This document shows, piece after piece, positions 48,590 through 59,890 of a stretch of DNA of 64,000 nucleotides; the first letter of the stretch is position 1, and each line of letters opens with the position of its first letter. Origin of the DNA: Aristolochia californica (lineage: Eukaryota; Streptophyta; Magnoliopsida; Piperales; Aristolochiaceae). The position numbers and the translations under genes are program-made. Location of the stretch: the NCBI GenBank assembly GCA_029961685.1, contig JARWKL010000014.1, positions 25,579,137 through 25,643,136 of the forward strand. Reading direction: 5' to 3'. Under the pieces are notes generated by a model. That model did not search any database, was not told where the DNA came from, and saw only the letters and a list, made by a program, of their open reading frames with translations.

Positions 48590-49113
48590 GCCAATTAAAA
48601 AAGATATCAGATCAAATACAAACCCTAGAACTATTTCTCAACATCTTCAGTTACCTTTGTCAATTTAAACCTAAAAATTAAAGGGAGTTTTGGAGGATAA
48701 TGACCCACCATTTTAAAACACTAAAATTGGTCGTCTTGGGTTGGTTCTCAAAGCTTGAAAGGTAGGAACTTTCCCACACTAGTTTGCAATTTAAAATTCC
48801 AAGCTCACATAGAACTTGCCATTATTGGCTAATTATTTTAGGACGGACCCATCCCAATTCATTTCTATTTCAAAATTTCACTAATTTAAAACACCTCAAT
48901 CCATAGTCACCAGTATTATGTTCCACTTCCAACCTGGATCAACATGTAGACGCACATATCTACAGTTTGTTTAAATGTTTCCATTTTGCAGCCAGTTTAA
49001 CTACTCCGTATGCTGGTCTTGTTTAAATCAAAGAAATCTATCACTTCTCAACAGTGTGGATTTAGGAAGACTGTCACCACCAAACGTCTAAAATTAAACA
49101 GGGAGAGGTAAAA
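48590..49113. other. intergenic, nothing recognised
   Basis: AT-rich sequence without long open frames or repeat termini that I can identify. Confidence 0.4.
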
Positions 49114-49159
49114 GTGGGGTTGTTACGTAGTTGCTTTTCTACGAACCTGATAACTGATC

Positions 49160-49332
49160 CATTGTGCAGCAGTTCTGAAAAATCCTTTCCTGTAGCTGTA
49201 ACTGGAAATAGGGTAAGAAGCTTGAAATGGCATCAGGATGGAATTAAGCCTGGCAATGCAACCAAACCTGGTCAAGATTCAATTGATCCGAGTATATTTT
49301 TCAGCAATGTTCCCAAATCCAATTGTGGATGA
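49160..49332 (+). other. possible orphan 3'-terminal coding exon
   Basis: After an acceptor-like ATCCATTGTGCAG (ends about 49169), an open frame codes SSEKSFPVAVTGNRV, LKWHQDGIKPGNATKPGQDS and DPSIFFSNVPKSNCG, then a stop. Composition is more protein-like than its surroundings, but I do not recognise a family and see no upstream exon. It could be a gene fragment. Confidence 0.25.
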
Positions 49333-50005
49333 TTGATGATTAATGGTAGATTGGAATATCACGATTTCATTACATACAGTTCAATTTTATTGTGCTGCTT
49401 TTGATACCAAATATGTAAATTTTTCTATTTAAACTCCACTGATCTAACACACCGTCTATTAGTGACAACAATAAACATATCATTGCTTCTTCTCTATTAC
49501 AATTTTATTGCATCTTATTCATTATCAGTAGAACTTCAATGATTCATCTTCTTATAAACATATTTTGTTCTGAATCCAAATTCGAACTGTTAGAATTTTT
49601 TCTAGTTAAGATTTACGTGAAAGGTTGGTCCAACCAAAATCCAACCCACTTCATAGACTGAATGCAGACAATAAAAAACATGTGTCATGTTTCAGTACAG
49701 AACTCTACTGAAGAATCCGCTATGCTGGTCTTTGTTTTTTCTTTAAGACATGGCAAAGAAACCAGTATCAATCAAGTTATAGGCTATTGCCTACCTTGTT
49801 TAAATTTCTCAAGAATTTGTCTATCTATTTTCAGATAAAAATTAAACAATACACAAGACTAACAAACATATCGGAAACAAATCATACACATGCACCTGAT
49901 AAATGGTGAAGTGCAAAGCAACTCAGGACACAATCACTACTTATAGCATACAAACAAGAGGCTGCTACAGAAAAGGACATGAGACAGAAACTCATCACCT
50001 GACAT

Positions 50006-52730
50006 CTACGAAGACGAGCAGCAAGGCTTCTTCACGTTAGAGTCTGCTGCAGCAATCGCTATTGTCTTTCCTTCTTTTACGCTTGCGGGTGCTGGATCCT
50101 CTGATGACAGGGACTTCTTACTGATAATCCTATAAATCTCACCAAGGATTGTTTGAAAAGCCTTCTCCACATTGACGGCTTCAAGGGCAGAGGTCTCTAT
50201 GAATGACAGACCTTCCTTCTCAGCATAACCTTGTGCATCCTCAGTGGCAACAGCACGTAGATGTTTGAGATCCGTCTTGTTGCCAATAAGCGTGATGACT
50301 ATGTTGGAGTCAGCATGATCCCGAAGCTCCTTGAGCCACCTGCTCACATTCTCAAATGTTGTTGGCTTTGTCACATCATACACTAATAGGGCTCCAAGTG
50401 CACCCCGATAATAGGCACTCGTTATAGCCCGGTATCTCTCCTGACCAGCCGTGTCCCATATTTGTGCTTTTATAATCTTTCCTTCAACCTGAGAAATGTG
50501 AATTCATAAAAGAACAAAGATAGATATAGCTTAGCAACAATTTCATAAATGGATAAAGTAACACACTATCATCTTTCTAATAATTTGTTTTCAACTGTGT
50601 ATAGAGGTTCTCATACCAGAAATCACAGAAACAGGGACGACGCATATATTATACCAGATCTAGTCATCTTACTAGATCCAACAAGAATCTGACACAGCAA
50701 ATATCATAAGCATTCATTCATAGTATGGTCAAATCTAATGTTTGCCTTACTGGTGTGAAGCAGAAATATAATATATTGATAGACAAGTGGTGCTTTCAAC
50801 CTCATGGGTATGAAAAATACGATATGAGAAAATCTTACATGTGCCTACATTTCAAATAAACAAAAATGATGAAAGATTTTACACTAACTTTAAAGCAATG
50901 AATTAAATGCCCTCGCTTCTGATTACAAGGCCCAGCTCATAGAACTAATAGCTCACACTTCATAGTTATCTGCCCAATCCATCCCTTCAATCATGAAAAG
51001 TGCAATTAAGTTTAGATACTCATCAGGTTTTCAAACACCGCCTGCTGGTTAAAAATTGAACCACAACAAATGATGTCGATACTGGCAGCAAACCAAAGCC
51101 CAATTGCACAAAAATTGCTACCAATTATTTTTTATTTTTTGATAGGTACTTTTTTCAATATGGTTTTTTCTTGCTTCTTTAATAAATTTATGACCATTGA
51201 AAAAACAAAAAAATTGAAGCATCATGTTCCAAGGCCCTTCGGGGAATAACTAAAATGAATCCTTGCTCACCCATTTCTTACTAATGTGGAAGCTTCAGTA
51301 ACAAAATGAGTTGCCTCCAGAAATCTCCTTAGCCTTGACTAGAAACATCTGGATGTATTTGCATCAAGCATAGTTGAATACGTATGTAACATTAGATGCT
51401 CAGGAGGTGCAGTTCTCAGGCAATAGCTCTTTATTGAATCTTTTAGAGAAAAAAACTTAATGAGTTTGGAAGCATGTTAACTACCAACACATTGGTTCCT
51501 GGGTTTTCTCTCCCACAGTCTTAAGAAAGGAAGGAAAGTAATAAGTGATAAAGCTGAAAAAAATTAAAGACACCATAAAATTGAAACAATATTTAACAAC
51601 AGACAGCTTAAAATTTATTATAGTCCTAATAAAAAAACTAAAAAAATAAAGGGTAATTTAACTCCCGAGTACTTTGAAGGATGACTTGTTTGGTGAACAG
51701 GACATTCCTGTTCACTACATGTATGAACAACCCTTGATTGAGCAACAACTAGGTACATGTATGAAGTATATGCATACATGACTGCAGTGCTCAGGGCCAC
51801 CCAAGATCAAACTTCAACTACCTGGCTGGTGCTAATATCGATGGTTCACCAAATGAGCAACCAATTCCACTAAGGGCTTCTTGCCCTATTTCAGAACTGG
51901 TATATAACTTGCATACTAATCTATTAGATGAGACAGTTCTAAACTAATTATTTCATTTTTTTTGTGAATTAAAAAAAAAAAGACAACGTTTTACACCAAA
52001 TAGCAGCTACAATGAGCGATTCCACTAAAAAGAGAAATTCAATTTCGATATACATGTTATCATGAACTGTTTTGACAATTTTAAAGTGGACGTCAGTGAA
52101 ATGCATCCTACTCCTATTCCTATCTCAACTAAACCCCGAGGATCTTAAAGATCCAGAATAATTTAGTCGGATCCCAATCAGTAGTGATCTCGGCACCAAT
52201 CCCACAAATGCCACGAAACAACCACAAAAAACAAAAACAGGGTGAAACAAAAAAGATAAAAGTCCAATTGCATTTCCAAAAGCATTAAACAAGGATCCGG
52301 AGAGAATCACCAAAAAGGAAACCTTACGAATCAAAGAATAACAGCTTCACTTCGAAATTGTCACAACCGTTATGCATGTAACCCCTCAATAAAAATTCTC
52401 CAAAACGTTACACAAAAGAAGTCAGCAGATGGGCATGCAAAGCTACGGATAGAAACGTCCAGATATCTACGGTATTTGCCTAACTATGAAATGAAAACAA
52501 GAAGAACAACATTACCCAATGGAAGTCCATTATAAGAAAATGAAAGGAAAAACAAAAGGTCCAACCTGAACGGTTCTAGTGGCGAACTCGACGCCGATAG
52601 TGGATTTGGACTCGATGCAGAACTCATTCCGAGTGAATCTGGAAAGCAGGTTGGATTTGCCAACGCCAGAGTCGCCGATCAGTACGACCTTGAAGAGATA
52701 GTCGTAATCCTCATCCGGTCTCCTCGCCAT
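50006..52730 (-). CDS. RABA2: Rab GTPase RABA2 (Rab11 class), 215 aa, two exons
   Basis: Exon 1 is 52730-52566 and exon 2 is 50488-50006, with a GT-AG intron of 2,077 bp falling after TRTVQ (residue 55), the usual RABA position. G1 is GDSGVGKS (19-26), the effector region is SKSTIGVEF (41-49), G3 is WDTAGQE (66-72), G4 is NKTD (125-128) and G5 is ETSA (153-156). The hypervariable tail ends KKPCCSSS, with prenylated Cys211-Cys212. The start [14 protein letters not shown] and the tail place it in RABA2, which acts at the trans-Golgi/early endosome and in cell-plate traffic (family knowledge). I chose ATG 52730 because the frame extends upstream only into sequence unlike Rabs. All motifs are intact. 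Confidence 0.95.
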
Positions 52731-53156
52731 TTCTTCCGAGCAGATCGGGACCGGATCGTGTCGGATCGAGGCCGAAACTCCGATACCCTCACTACCGGTT
52801 TCTCTCACTCTCACTGTTGCTCGATGTGGTTCTCCGCTCACGCAGTCCGCCGAAGGCCTCTCAGAATCTCACCCGTTTTATGTGCCCTTTCTCATCTCCC
52901 GGATCTTTCTACGCTCTCTATGGGTACAAAGGGTGGAAATTGAGACAGAAGAGCGAGAGAGAATTTTTAAGACGGAAACACCCTTAATCTTTTATGCAAA
53001 ATTTCAGCCGCTCCGCTCGATGCGGCGAAAATTTGGGAAGAAAACCCAACCCCACCTCTATCCGTGTGGGTTCTTTTCCCGAGACTGAGTCAGATCGGTT
53101 TGGATCGTGTTCCCACAAGAGTGTCTTTTAAATTCCCGCGTCGTTATGGTATTACG
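52731..53156 (-). promoter_or_regulatory. short 5' UTR/promoter space of RABA2
   Basis: Only about 425 bp separate the RABA2 ATG from the hAT-like element, so the core promoter and leader must lie here or within the element. No clear TATA box was assigned. Open frames on both strands here look incidental. Confidence 0.45.
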
Positions 53157-54978
53157 TAGGGGTGGCTTCCAACGGAGCCGTGCGCAAGCTTGTCTTGGTG
53201 GCTCGGTTCGATTCAATATCCTAGGTCTTGAGCCGAGTTTGAGATCTGGGATCGGCTCATTTAAATTTATGAACCGAGCTCGACCGAATCTAGGTTCGGC
53301 TCGACAGCTCGTGAGCCGGCTCGTTAATTTAATGAGCGGTGCAGGATTCGAGGGATTAGGGAGAGTTGGGACTCGGGAGCGGGACGCCGAGCGCTGAGTG
53401 GAGCAGGAGCGAGAGCGAGGGGGAAAAAAATCTTCCTCCCCTTGTCACCGTCGAGCCCCTCTTGTCTGTTGACAGCTACCTCGTCGGCCGCCTTCTGCCT
53501 TTTCGTCACCACAGATTCTGTGGCCGTCACTCGATTTCTTCTCCCTCGTCTACCTTCGCCTTTGTTTCCGTCGCCGCCGCCGCCTCCGTCGTAGCCGTTA
53601 TCCCCGACGAAAGTTCCTCGCCAGCACCGCTGGAAGTTTTTCCCTCCGCGTCGTTCCTCGTCCTCAGCGGAAACTAGAGGACAAAAGGAAATATAATTTC
53701 CCTCCACCCCACCCCGCGAGAAGATGATTTCGCACGTGCGAAATCATAAAAAAGAAGAATTGTTTTTTAAAAATTCTAGGGACTAAACTATTAGTGATTT
53801 TTTAATAAATTTTGAAAAATATTTTTAGTAGAAATACGTTTCTAGGGGTTATTAGTGCCTCATGTTTTTTGAAATATTTTTTTAATTGGAAATTCTTATT
53901 AAAAAATTATATAATTTTCTAATTAAGATTTTTCTGCAAAAACCGTATAGAAATTTTTTGAATAAATATTTGACAGTTGATGTTGTAATACTTTTAGTAT
54001 GAGGAAATTTTCATAGCAATTTTGTGTTTGACATTTTATTTGATTAAATTTTTATCTATAAGTATAGTAATATATTAGATTAATTATTAATTTTTATTTA
54101 TTTCCCTAGAAGAGGCAATAAGAGGTCCATTCAACTTTCCTAAGAAAATTTTAAAATACTTCTTGTAATTTTCTAGTAAGTCACTAATAGTAATAGAATT
54201 TTATGTAAAGTTTTTTTTTGGAAATATGTATCCTAGGAAAAATATTTCTAGTTTTTCCTAGAATATAAATTTTCAACCAGTGGCACTAAGGAGGCCATAA
54301 TAAATTTATGGCCAAATTCAAAAATTACAAAATAAGCTAGACAACATTTGGGGTAAAAAAGATTAATATTAGTGCATTGTAATCCATTATCGAGATTCAA
54401 TCCTGAACCTCCCATATCATTCTTTTTATAAAATATATGAATAATTTTATATATAATTTATTTGACATATTTTTTATGTAGAGTATTAAATGTAGGTTAA
54501 GCTCGAAGTCGGCTAGACCTTGAGCTTGAACTCGGTTAAAATTATTAGGTTCGAGCTCGATTACAATTTTAGGCTCGAGGCTAGGGTCGGCTCGAGCTTG
54601 AGTTTGAAATATTTAAATCAAACTCAGCTCGAACATAGGAAAGTTCAGGCTCAGCTCAATTCAATGTCACCCTTGTGCCCAATTTTATGTAAAATGTGTG
54701 CATAATATTATATATAATTTATTTAACATGTATTTTTAAAAAGTTTTAAATGTATGTTGGAGCTCGAACTCGAGACATGTATTTTTGAAAAGTTTTAAAT
54801 AAATGTTCGGGCTCGAGCTCGGCTCAAACTCGGTTAAAATTATTGGGCTCGACCTCGATAACAATTTTCGGCTCGAGGTTGGGCTTGGCTCGAGCTCGAG
54901 TTCGAAATATTTAAATCAAGCTCGGCTCGAACATAGGCAAGTTTGGGCTCGGCTCGGCTTGGCTCGTTGCCACCCCTA
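53157..54978. mobile_element. non-autonomous hAT-like element, copy A (1,822 bp)
   Basis: The termini TAGGGGTGGC (53157) and GCCACCCCTA (54978) are perfect 10-bp inverted repeats of hAT type. The flanking octamers GTATTACG and GTCTTATG match at 6 of 8 positions. Subterminal regions are dense in GGCTCGAGC/GAGCTCGA words. A GC-rich core (about 53340-53690, with CCG repeats) is followed by an AT-rich body, and the 3' end is duplicated (about 54400-54690 and 54700-54978). No transposase is encoded. Open frames in the core on both strands look compositional. Confidence 0.75.
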
Positions 54979-55260
54979 GTCTTATGGAAGTGTCAATTAG
55001 TCCCTTTCGTGGCTTGCAAGTCAGCCCATTAGATCGACTTGAGCAAGTATAAATGCTTGAGAAATTTGACTAATATTAATTCTATTAGCTTGAAATTTAC
55101 AAGAAAAAGATTCTGACTTTTTTCAAGCCACGTGTATTACACGATTATAATATAATCTCTCCAAGAGATTAGATAGATTCTAACTCTAGTAAGTATTTTT
55201 ATCTAGATTGAGTAAGGTTACCTATCAAGAAAAATAAAAATTACACAATAAAGAAAAACT
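54653..55260. repeat. left arm of 610-bp inverted repeat
   Basis: Covers the 3' end of hAT-like copy A (54653-54978) and 282 bp of flank. It is the near-identical reverse complement of 58269-58878, with only a handful of substitutions seen. Confidence 0.95.
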
Positions 55261-55398
55261 TACACCCTTTGATTTATGGAGAGAAAACCTTCTCCTAGAA
55301 AGATTCAAGCTTCTAGCTTTTGATGCACAATGGGATGGGTTGGAGCATGACTAGAATGTATGCAAGGAGGAGTTTGAGAAAAGAATGGAAAAGGATTT

Positions 55399-55638
55399 GC
55401 CATATATGCTATGTCTTTCTGAAAAAAGACTAAAGAATGAATTTTTAAGAGATTGAGAATGAATTGTAGTAGGTATGTCAATAAAAGTTCGTTAACTTCT
55501 CAAAAGAACGTTTGGTGTGCCTTATATGCTATTTCTTTCTCAAAAAAGACTAAAGAATGAATTTTTAAGAGATTGAGAATGAGTTGTAGTAGGTATGTCA
55601 ATAAAAGTTCGTTAACTTCTCAAAAGAACGTTTGGTGG
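55399..55638. repeat. 120-bp tandem duplication
   Basis: Two copies with period exactly 120 (55399-55518, 55519-55638): TATATGCTAT.TCTTTCT.AAAAAAGAC to TCAAAAGAACGTTTGGTG, about 95% alike by eye. Confidence 0.93.
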
Positions 55639-55689
55639 GGTATCTATAAGTTTTCCAAGCCAGACTAGTAGTTTTTTGCTCATTTGCAA

Positions 55690-56720
55690 GAAAGTGACTT
55701 TATATTGATCGATCAATGTAAAGTGATTGATTAATCAATCATGAATAACGACTACATTTTTATTAGAAAATGACATAGATCGATGGTATGATCGATTAAT
55801 ATTATCCACTTGGGTCTGACAATTTATATAGATTGATCATTATACAGGGTATTTAATCAATCAGATTTCCTATTGGTAGTGCATAGCAACTATGATTGAT
55901 CAATATTTTTGTTACGATCAATCATACTTTGTGTACTTGGTTGGCAAAGTTCCGTATGATTGATTAGTCTCTAGAGGTTAATCGATCAATTAGCAAAAAA
56001 ATATTCTTTGCAAAACCAGTATTTGTTTGATCAATCCACTTGATTGATCATGTTTTATAGCACAGATTGGCCATGTTCTGGATGATTGATCAATTGACCC
56101 TGATTGATCGATCATGCTTCATACTTTTGGCATGTGCACTTCTAGTTGATTAATCATTGGCAAATGTTGATCGATCAGTCCAGTGCCTGTTTACTATGTG
56201 GATTTTAAAGTATGAATAATATTTGTCCTAAGTGACTCTTACATGTATGAAATGTATGTATGCTATGTGTTTCACTAGTATTGGAAACACAGGTTGCTTG
56301 GAAGAAAAAGTGTCTAAAAACTTACTCCTTTAAGACTTAGTATAGAAGTGATCCTTCCAATTAGGCATTTCCTCAAATGTACATTTTCCCATGGTAGAGA
56401 AGGCCTCATTGACGTCCTCTTGGTGCGAACCATGGTCGTAAGTAGGGCCTAAGGGTGAAAACAAGTTTGGGAAAGACTTAATTGGTGAAAATCAAACCTT
56501 GATATGATTTGCAAAGATTTGGAGCAAGGATATCGAAGTTGGGATTTGGAGGAATTTAGGGTGTTGGAGAAATTTAGGGTTTGGGTGGAATGGTTTGAAA
56601 TGAAGATTTGGGGGAAATCCTGCTTAAAACCATTCAAACTAGGTTCTAGCATCGTGAATGATTGATCATTGTTGTTGATCGATCAATTCAATGTAGATTG
56701 ATCGATCATGCTATATACAG
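55690..56720. repeat. TGATCGATCA / TGATTGATCA palindrome-rich block
   Basis: Words such as TTGATCGATCAA, TGATTGATCA and GATTGATTAATCAATC recur about twenty or more times over 1 kb at irregular spacing, most of them self-complementary. No coding sense was found. Confidence 0.75.
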
Positions 56721-56989
56721 AGTGATAGAATTGTGATATTTTAGCTCTCTAATCACTCTTATAGCATGAAATTAGTGGGATTGTTTCCTTAAGCTCATGT
56801 TTATCAACTGAAGTAGAATAAGGTGGGTTGCACCTACCTAGTTACCCTCAAAGCTTAGAGAACTGATTGGGTCTTAATGGTTCGTGAAAATATCCACTAG
56901 CTGTTTTTCAATGAGAACAAATTTAATTCTAATTACTTTGGTTTGATCCAACTCTTTGATGAAACGATGTCTAATTTCAATATATTTTG

Positions 56990-59310
56990 ATCAAGAGTGG
57001 TGAATTGGATTCTTATTTAGACTTATGATGCTCATGTTGTCACAATGGACTGGAATTTCATTTTGCTCTAAACCATAATCCTCTAGTTGTTGTTTCATCC
57101 ATATGAGTTGTGTACAACAACTTTCACACACTATGTGCTCAACCTCCGTGGTAGATGAGGCAAATGTGGGTTGTTTCTTGGGCCAAGAAATAAACATATT
57201 TCCAAGTAATTGGCAACTACTATTTGAACTTTTTTGGTAAATTTTGCATCCGACAGAATTAGTATCGGACTAACCTTCTAGATGAATGACCGATGAGTTT
57301 TAGTACCGAAGTCCTAAGTTTGGTGTTCTAAGAAGATAACGAAAAAAAAAAAAAAAAATTCACAACCATTGAGTGAGATTCTCTAGGGTTAGATTAAAAT
57401 CTAGCACATAGACATAAGTAAAACATTATGCCTAGTTTATTAGCTAATAGGTAAAGTAGGGAGCCTATCATGCTTCTATAGAGTTTTTTTTTTTATCTAT
57501 GGCCCTACCTAAGTTGTCTGAGTCAAGTTTCAAGGACGAATTCACAAGTGTAATATTTGGCTTAAGGTTTTCAATGTTGAATCTCTTAAACAAGCCTTTA
57601 GTGTACTTGGACTAATTTATGAAGGTTCCATTTTTTGTTTGCGTTACTTAAAGTCCAAGGAAGAATGTGAGTAAACTTATTAAACTCATTTAAAATTCAT
57701 TCTTCATTACACTAACAAATTCTTGACATAATAAGGGGTTTGTAGAACAAAAAATGATGTCGTCCACATAAATTTGGACAATAATCAAGCTTTCATCATG
57801 ATTCTTGGTAAAAAAAAAAATGTCTTATCCAAGCTACCTCTCTTATAACCATTTTTTTTTCAAGGATTCACTTAATCATTCATACCACAGTTTAAGAGCT
57901 TGTTTTAACCCATATAGTATTTTATGTAATTTATATACATGATCAAGCTTGCTCATGTCCTAAAATCCTTTTGGTTGTTCTACATATACTTCCTCTTGAA
58001 TGTACCCATTTAGGAATGTACTCTTAACATCCATTTGGTACAATTTAAACTTCATGTGACAAGCATAGGCTAATAAAATTTTAATTGCCTCTAGTCTTGC
58101 CACGGGCGCATAGGTTTCTTCAAAATCAATCCCTTTCGGTTATATCCTTTGGCTACCACCCTAACTTTGTTTCTCACACTATCATTTTCCTCATTAGCTT
58201 TGTTCCTAAAGACCCATTTAGTTCCTATTACTTGCTAATTTTATGGTCTAGGCACTAGAGTCCAAACTAGTTTTTCTTTATTGTGTAATTTTTATTTTTC
58301 TTGATAGGTAACCTTACTCAATCTAGATAAAAATACTTACTAGAGTTAGAATCTATCTAATCTCTTGGAGAGATTATATTATAATCGTGTAATACACGTG
58401 GCTTGAAAGAGAGTCAGAATCTTTTTCTTGTAAATTTCAAGCTAATAGAATTAATATTAGTCAAATTTCTCAAGCATTTATACTTGCTCAAGTCGATCTA
58501 ATGGGCTGACTTGCGAGCCACGAAAGGGACTAATTGACACTTCCATAAGACTAGGGGTGGCAACGAGCCAAGCCGAGCCGAGCCCAAACTTGCCTATGTT
58601 AGAGCCGAGCTTGATTTAAATATTTCGAACTCGAGCTCGAGCCAAGCCCAACCTTGAGCCGAAAATTGTTATCGAGGTCGAGCCCAATAATTTTAACCGA
58701 GTTTGAGCCGAGCTCGAGCCCGAATATTTATTTAAAACTTTTCAAAAATACATGTCTCGAGTTCGAGCTCCAACATACATTTAAAACTTTTCAAAAAATA
58801 CATGTTAAATAAATTATATATAATATTATACATACATTTTACATAAAATTGGGCATAAGGGTGACATTGAATTGAGCTCCATCAAAATTTAGTTCTTCTT
58901 GCACTGCTATAATCCAAAAATAATCTTTTTTGGTTTCACCAAGCTTTTGGGTTATATTTGAAAAATAAATGCACTATTCAACATAGCTTCATGATTTGTT
59001 CTTTTGGTTTAGCTTTGCTTTTAGGGGGTGATCAACCATGAACCTATAGTTCTTTGGTTCCATAGGTGACTCTTCTTGGTTATTTAGATTGTTTGGGTTC
59101 TCTTCAAGGTTTTAGTCTTCAGATTGAGATCCCAAGGATTAGTCAAAGGGGTTTCCCTCTTCGTCATCAGAAATTGGAGTTGGGGTCGGATTTGGTGAAT
59201 CAAATTCATCAAATTGGTAAAAATGGAGATTATTAATTTAAAGATCCCCATTAAGGTAATCTTTATGATAACAAACACTTAGAAAATAATTTTGAAAATT
59301 TAATAGAATA
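56990..59310 (-). mobile_element. Ty1-copia pol relic interrupted by the inverted arm
   Basis: Read leftward: about 59280-58879 gives the pre-RT acidic linker and FWIIAVQEELNFDG. The 610-bp arm (58878-58269) interrupts. Then 58265-57500 resumes with [32 protein letters not shown] and YVDDIIFCSTN (intact YVDD, 57759-57770), and 57197-56991 holds RNase H (FISWPKKQPTFASSTTEVEH, CDNMSIISLNKNPIHHS). Style is that of the Sirevirus/Retrofit type. Stops are present. The sequence left of 56990 may be its 3' region. Confidence 0.82.
58269..58878. repeat. right arm of 610-bp inverted repeat, inside copia pol
   Basis: Inverse of 54653-55260. It sits between codons for QEELN...DG and VWTLVP of the copia RT region and replaces only a few codons. 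The ends show no terminal inverted repeat or target duplication. Confidence 0.95.
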
Positions 59311-59689
59311 ATTGGTAAAAAAAATGCCTTAGAAGGAAAATCGGCATAACACCTGTCCAACTTGATAAGGATCCTCTAGATGGCCAATGTAAAAAGATAA
59401 AAGAGAGGTTGTTCAAGATTAATGAAGGACCATTTGAACACTAGACAACCATCTAACCAGATAGGAGAAAGAAAAGGTTTTGTTTGAATAGCTAGGTTAA
59501 CAAAGGCAAAGGCAAGAAGAGAAAATAAGAAGCTAAGGAGCATTCAACCAAATAGCCATGGCCGGGTGGATAGGAGAGAGAAAATCCTATATTGAAGTCT
59601 TTTCAAATGAAGACCGTTCAACCAGTGAAGTCCATAAAAGAAAAGAAAACAAACAAGCTCTAGCAACGAAGATTATTCAAATTTTACAT
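59311..59689. other. flank between copia relic and MORF8 relic
   Basis: Purine-rich AGAAAAG sequence without recognised coding sense; possibly the 3' flank of the MORF8 copy. Confidence 0.35.
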
Positions 59690-59890
59690 ATGGAGCACCT
59701 CTCACTACCTGATTCTTATATACAGGGTTTACAGGTGGAGCACCTCCCACTGCTTGATTCTGATATCAAGGGTTTGCTGGTGGAACACCTCCCACTCCCT
59801 GAATCTGATATCCAGGGTTTGCAGGTGGAGCACCTCCCACTCCCTGATTCTGATATCCAGGGTTTGCCGGTGCACCACCTGGTCCCTGGT
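59690..59890 (-). repeat. 45-bp coding repeats of the MORF8 tail
   Basis: Five tandem units of about 45 bp encode variants of GGAPPANPGYQNQGV on the minus strand, matching the Gly/Pro/Asn/Tyr-rich C-terminus of MORF8 proteins. One unit carries a TGA stop (ANP then stop, YQNQ). Confidence 0.9.

Noticed and set aside
52731..52841. N-terminal extension of RABA2 by 37 residues from an upstream ATG
   Set aside because: Upstream residues have no Rab similarity, whereas [11 protein letters not shown] is the conserved start of RABA2 proteins.
53324..53707. Long overlapping open frames on both strands
   Set aside because: They result from the GC-rich core of the hAT-like element; frames are not conserved between the two copies.
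55399..56720. CRISPR-like or satellite array
   Set aside because: The short-word block has irregular spacing and the tandem part has only two units; neither is an array.
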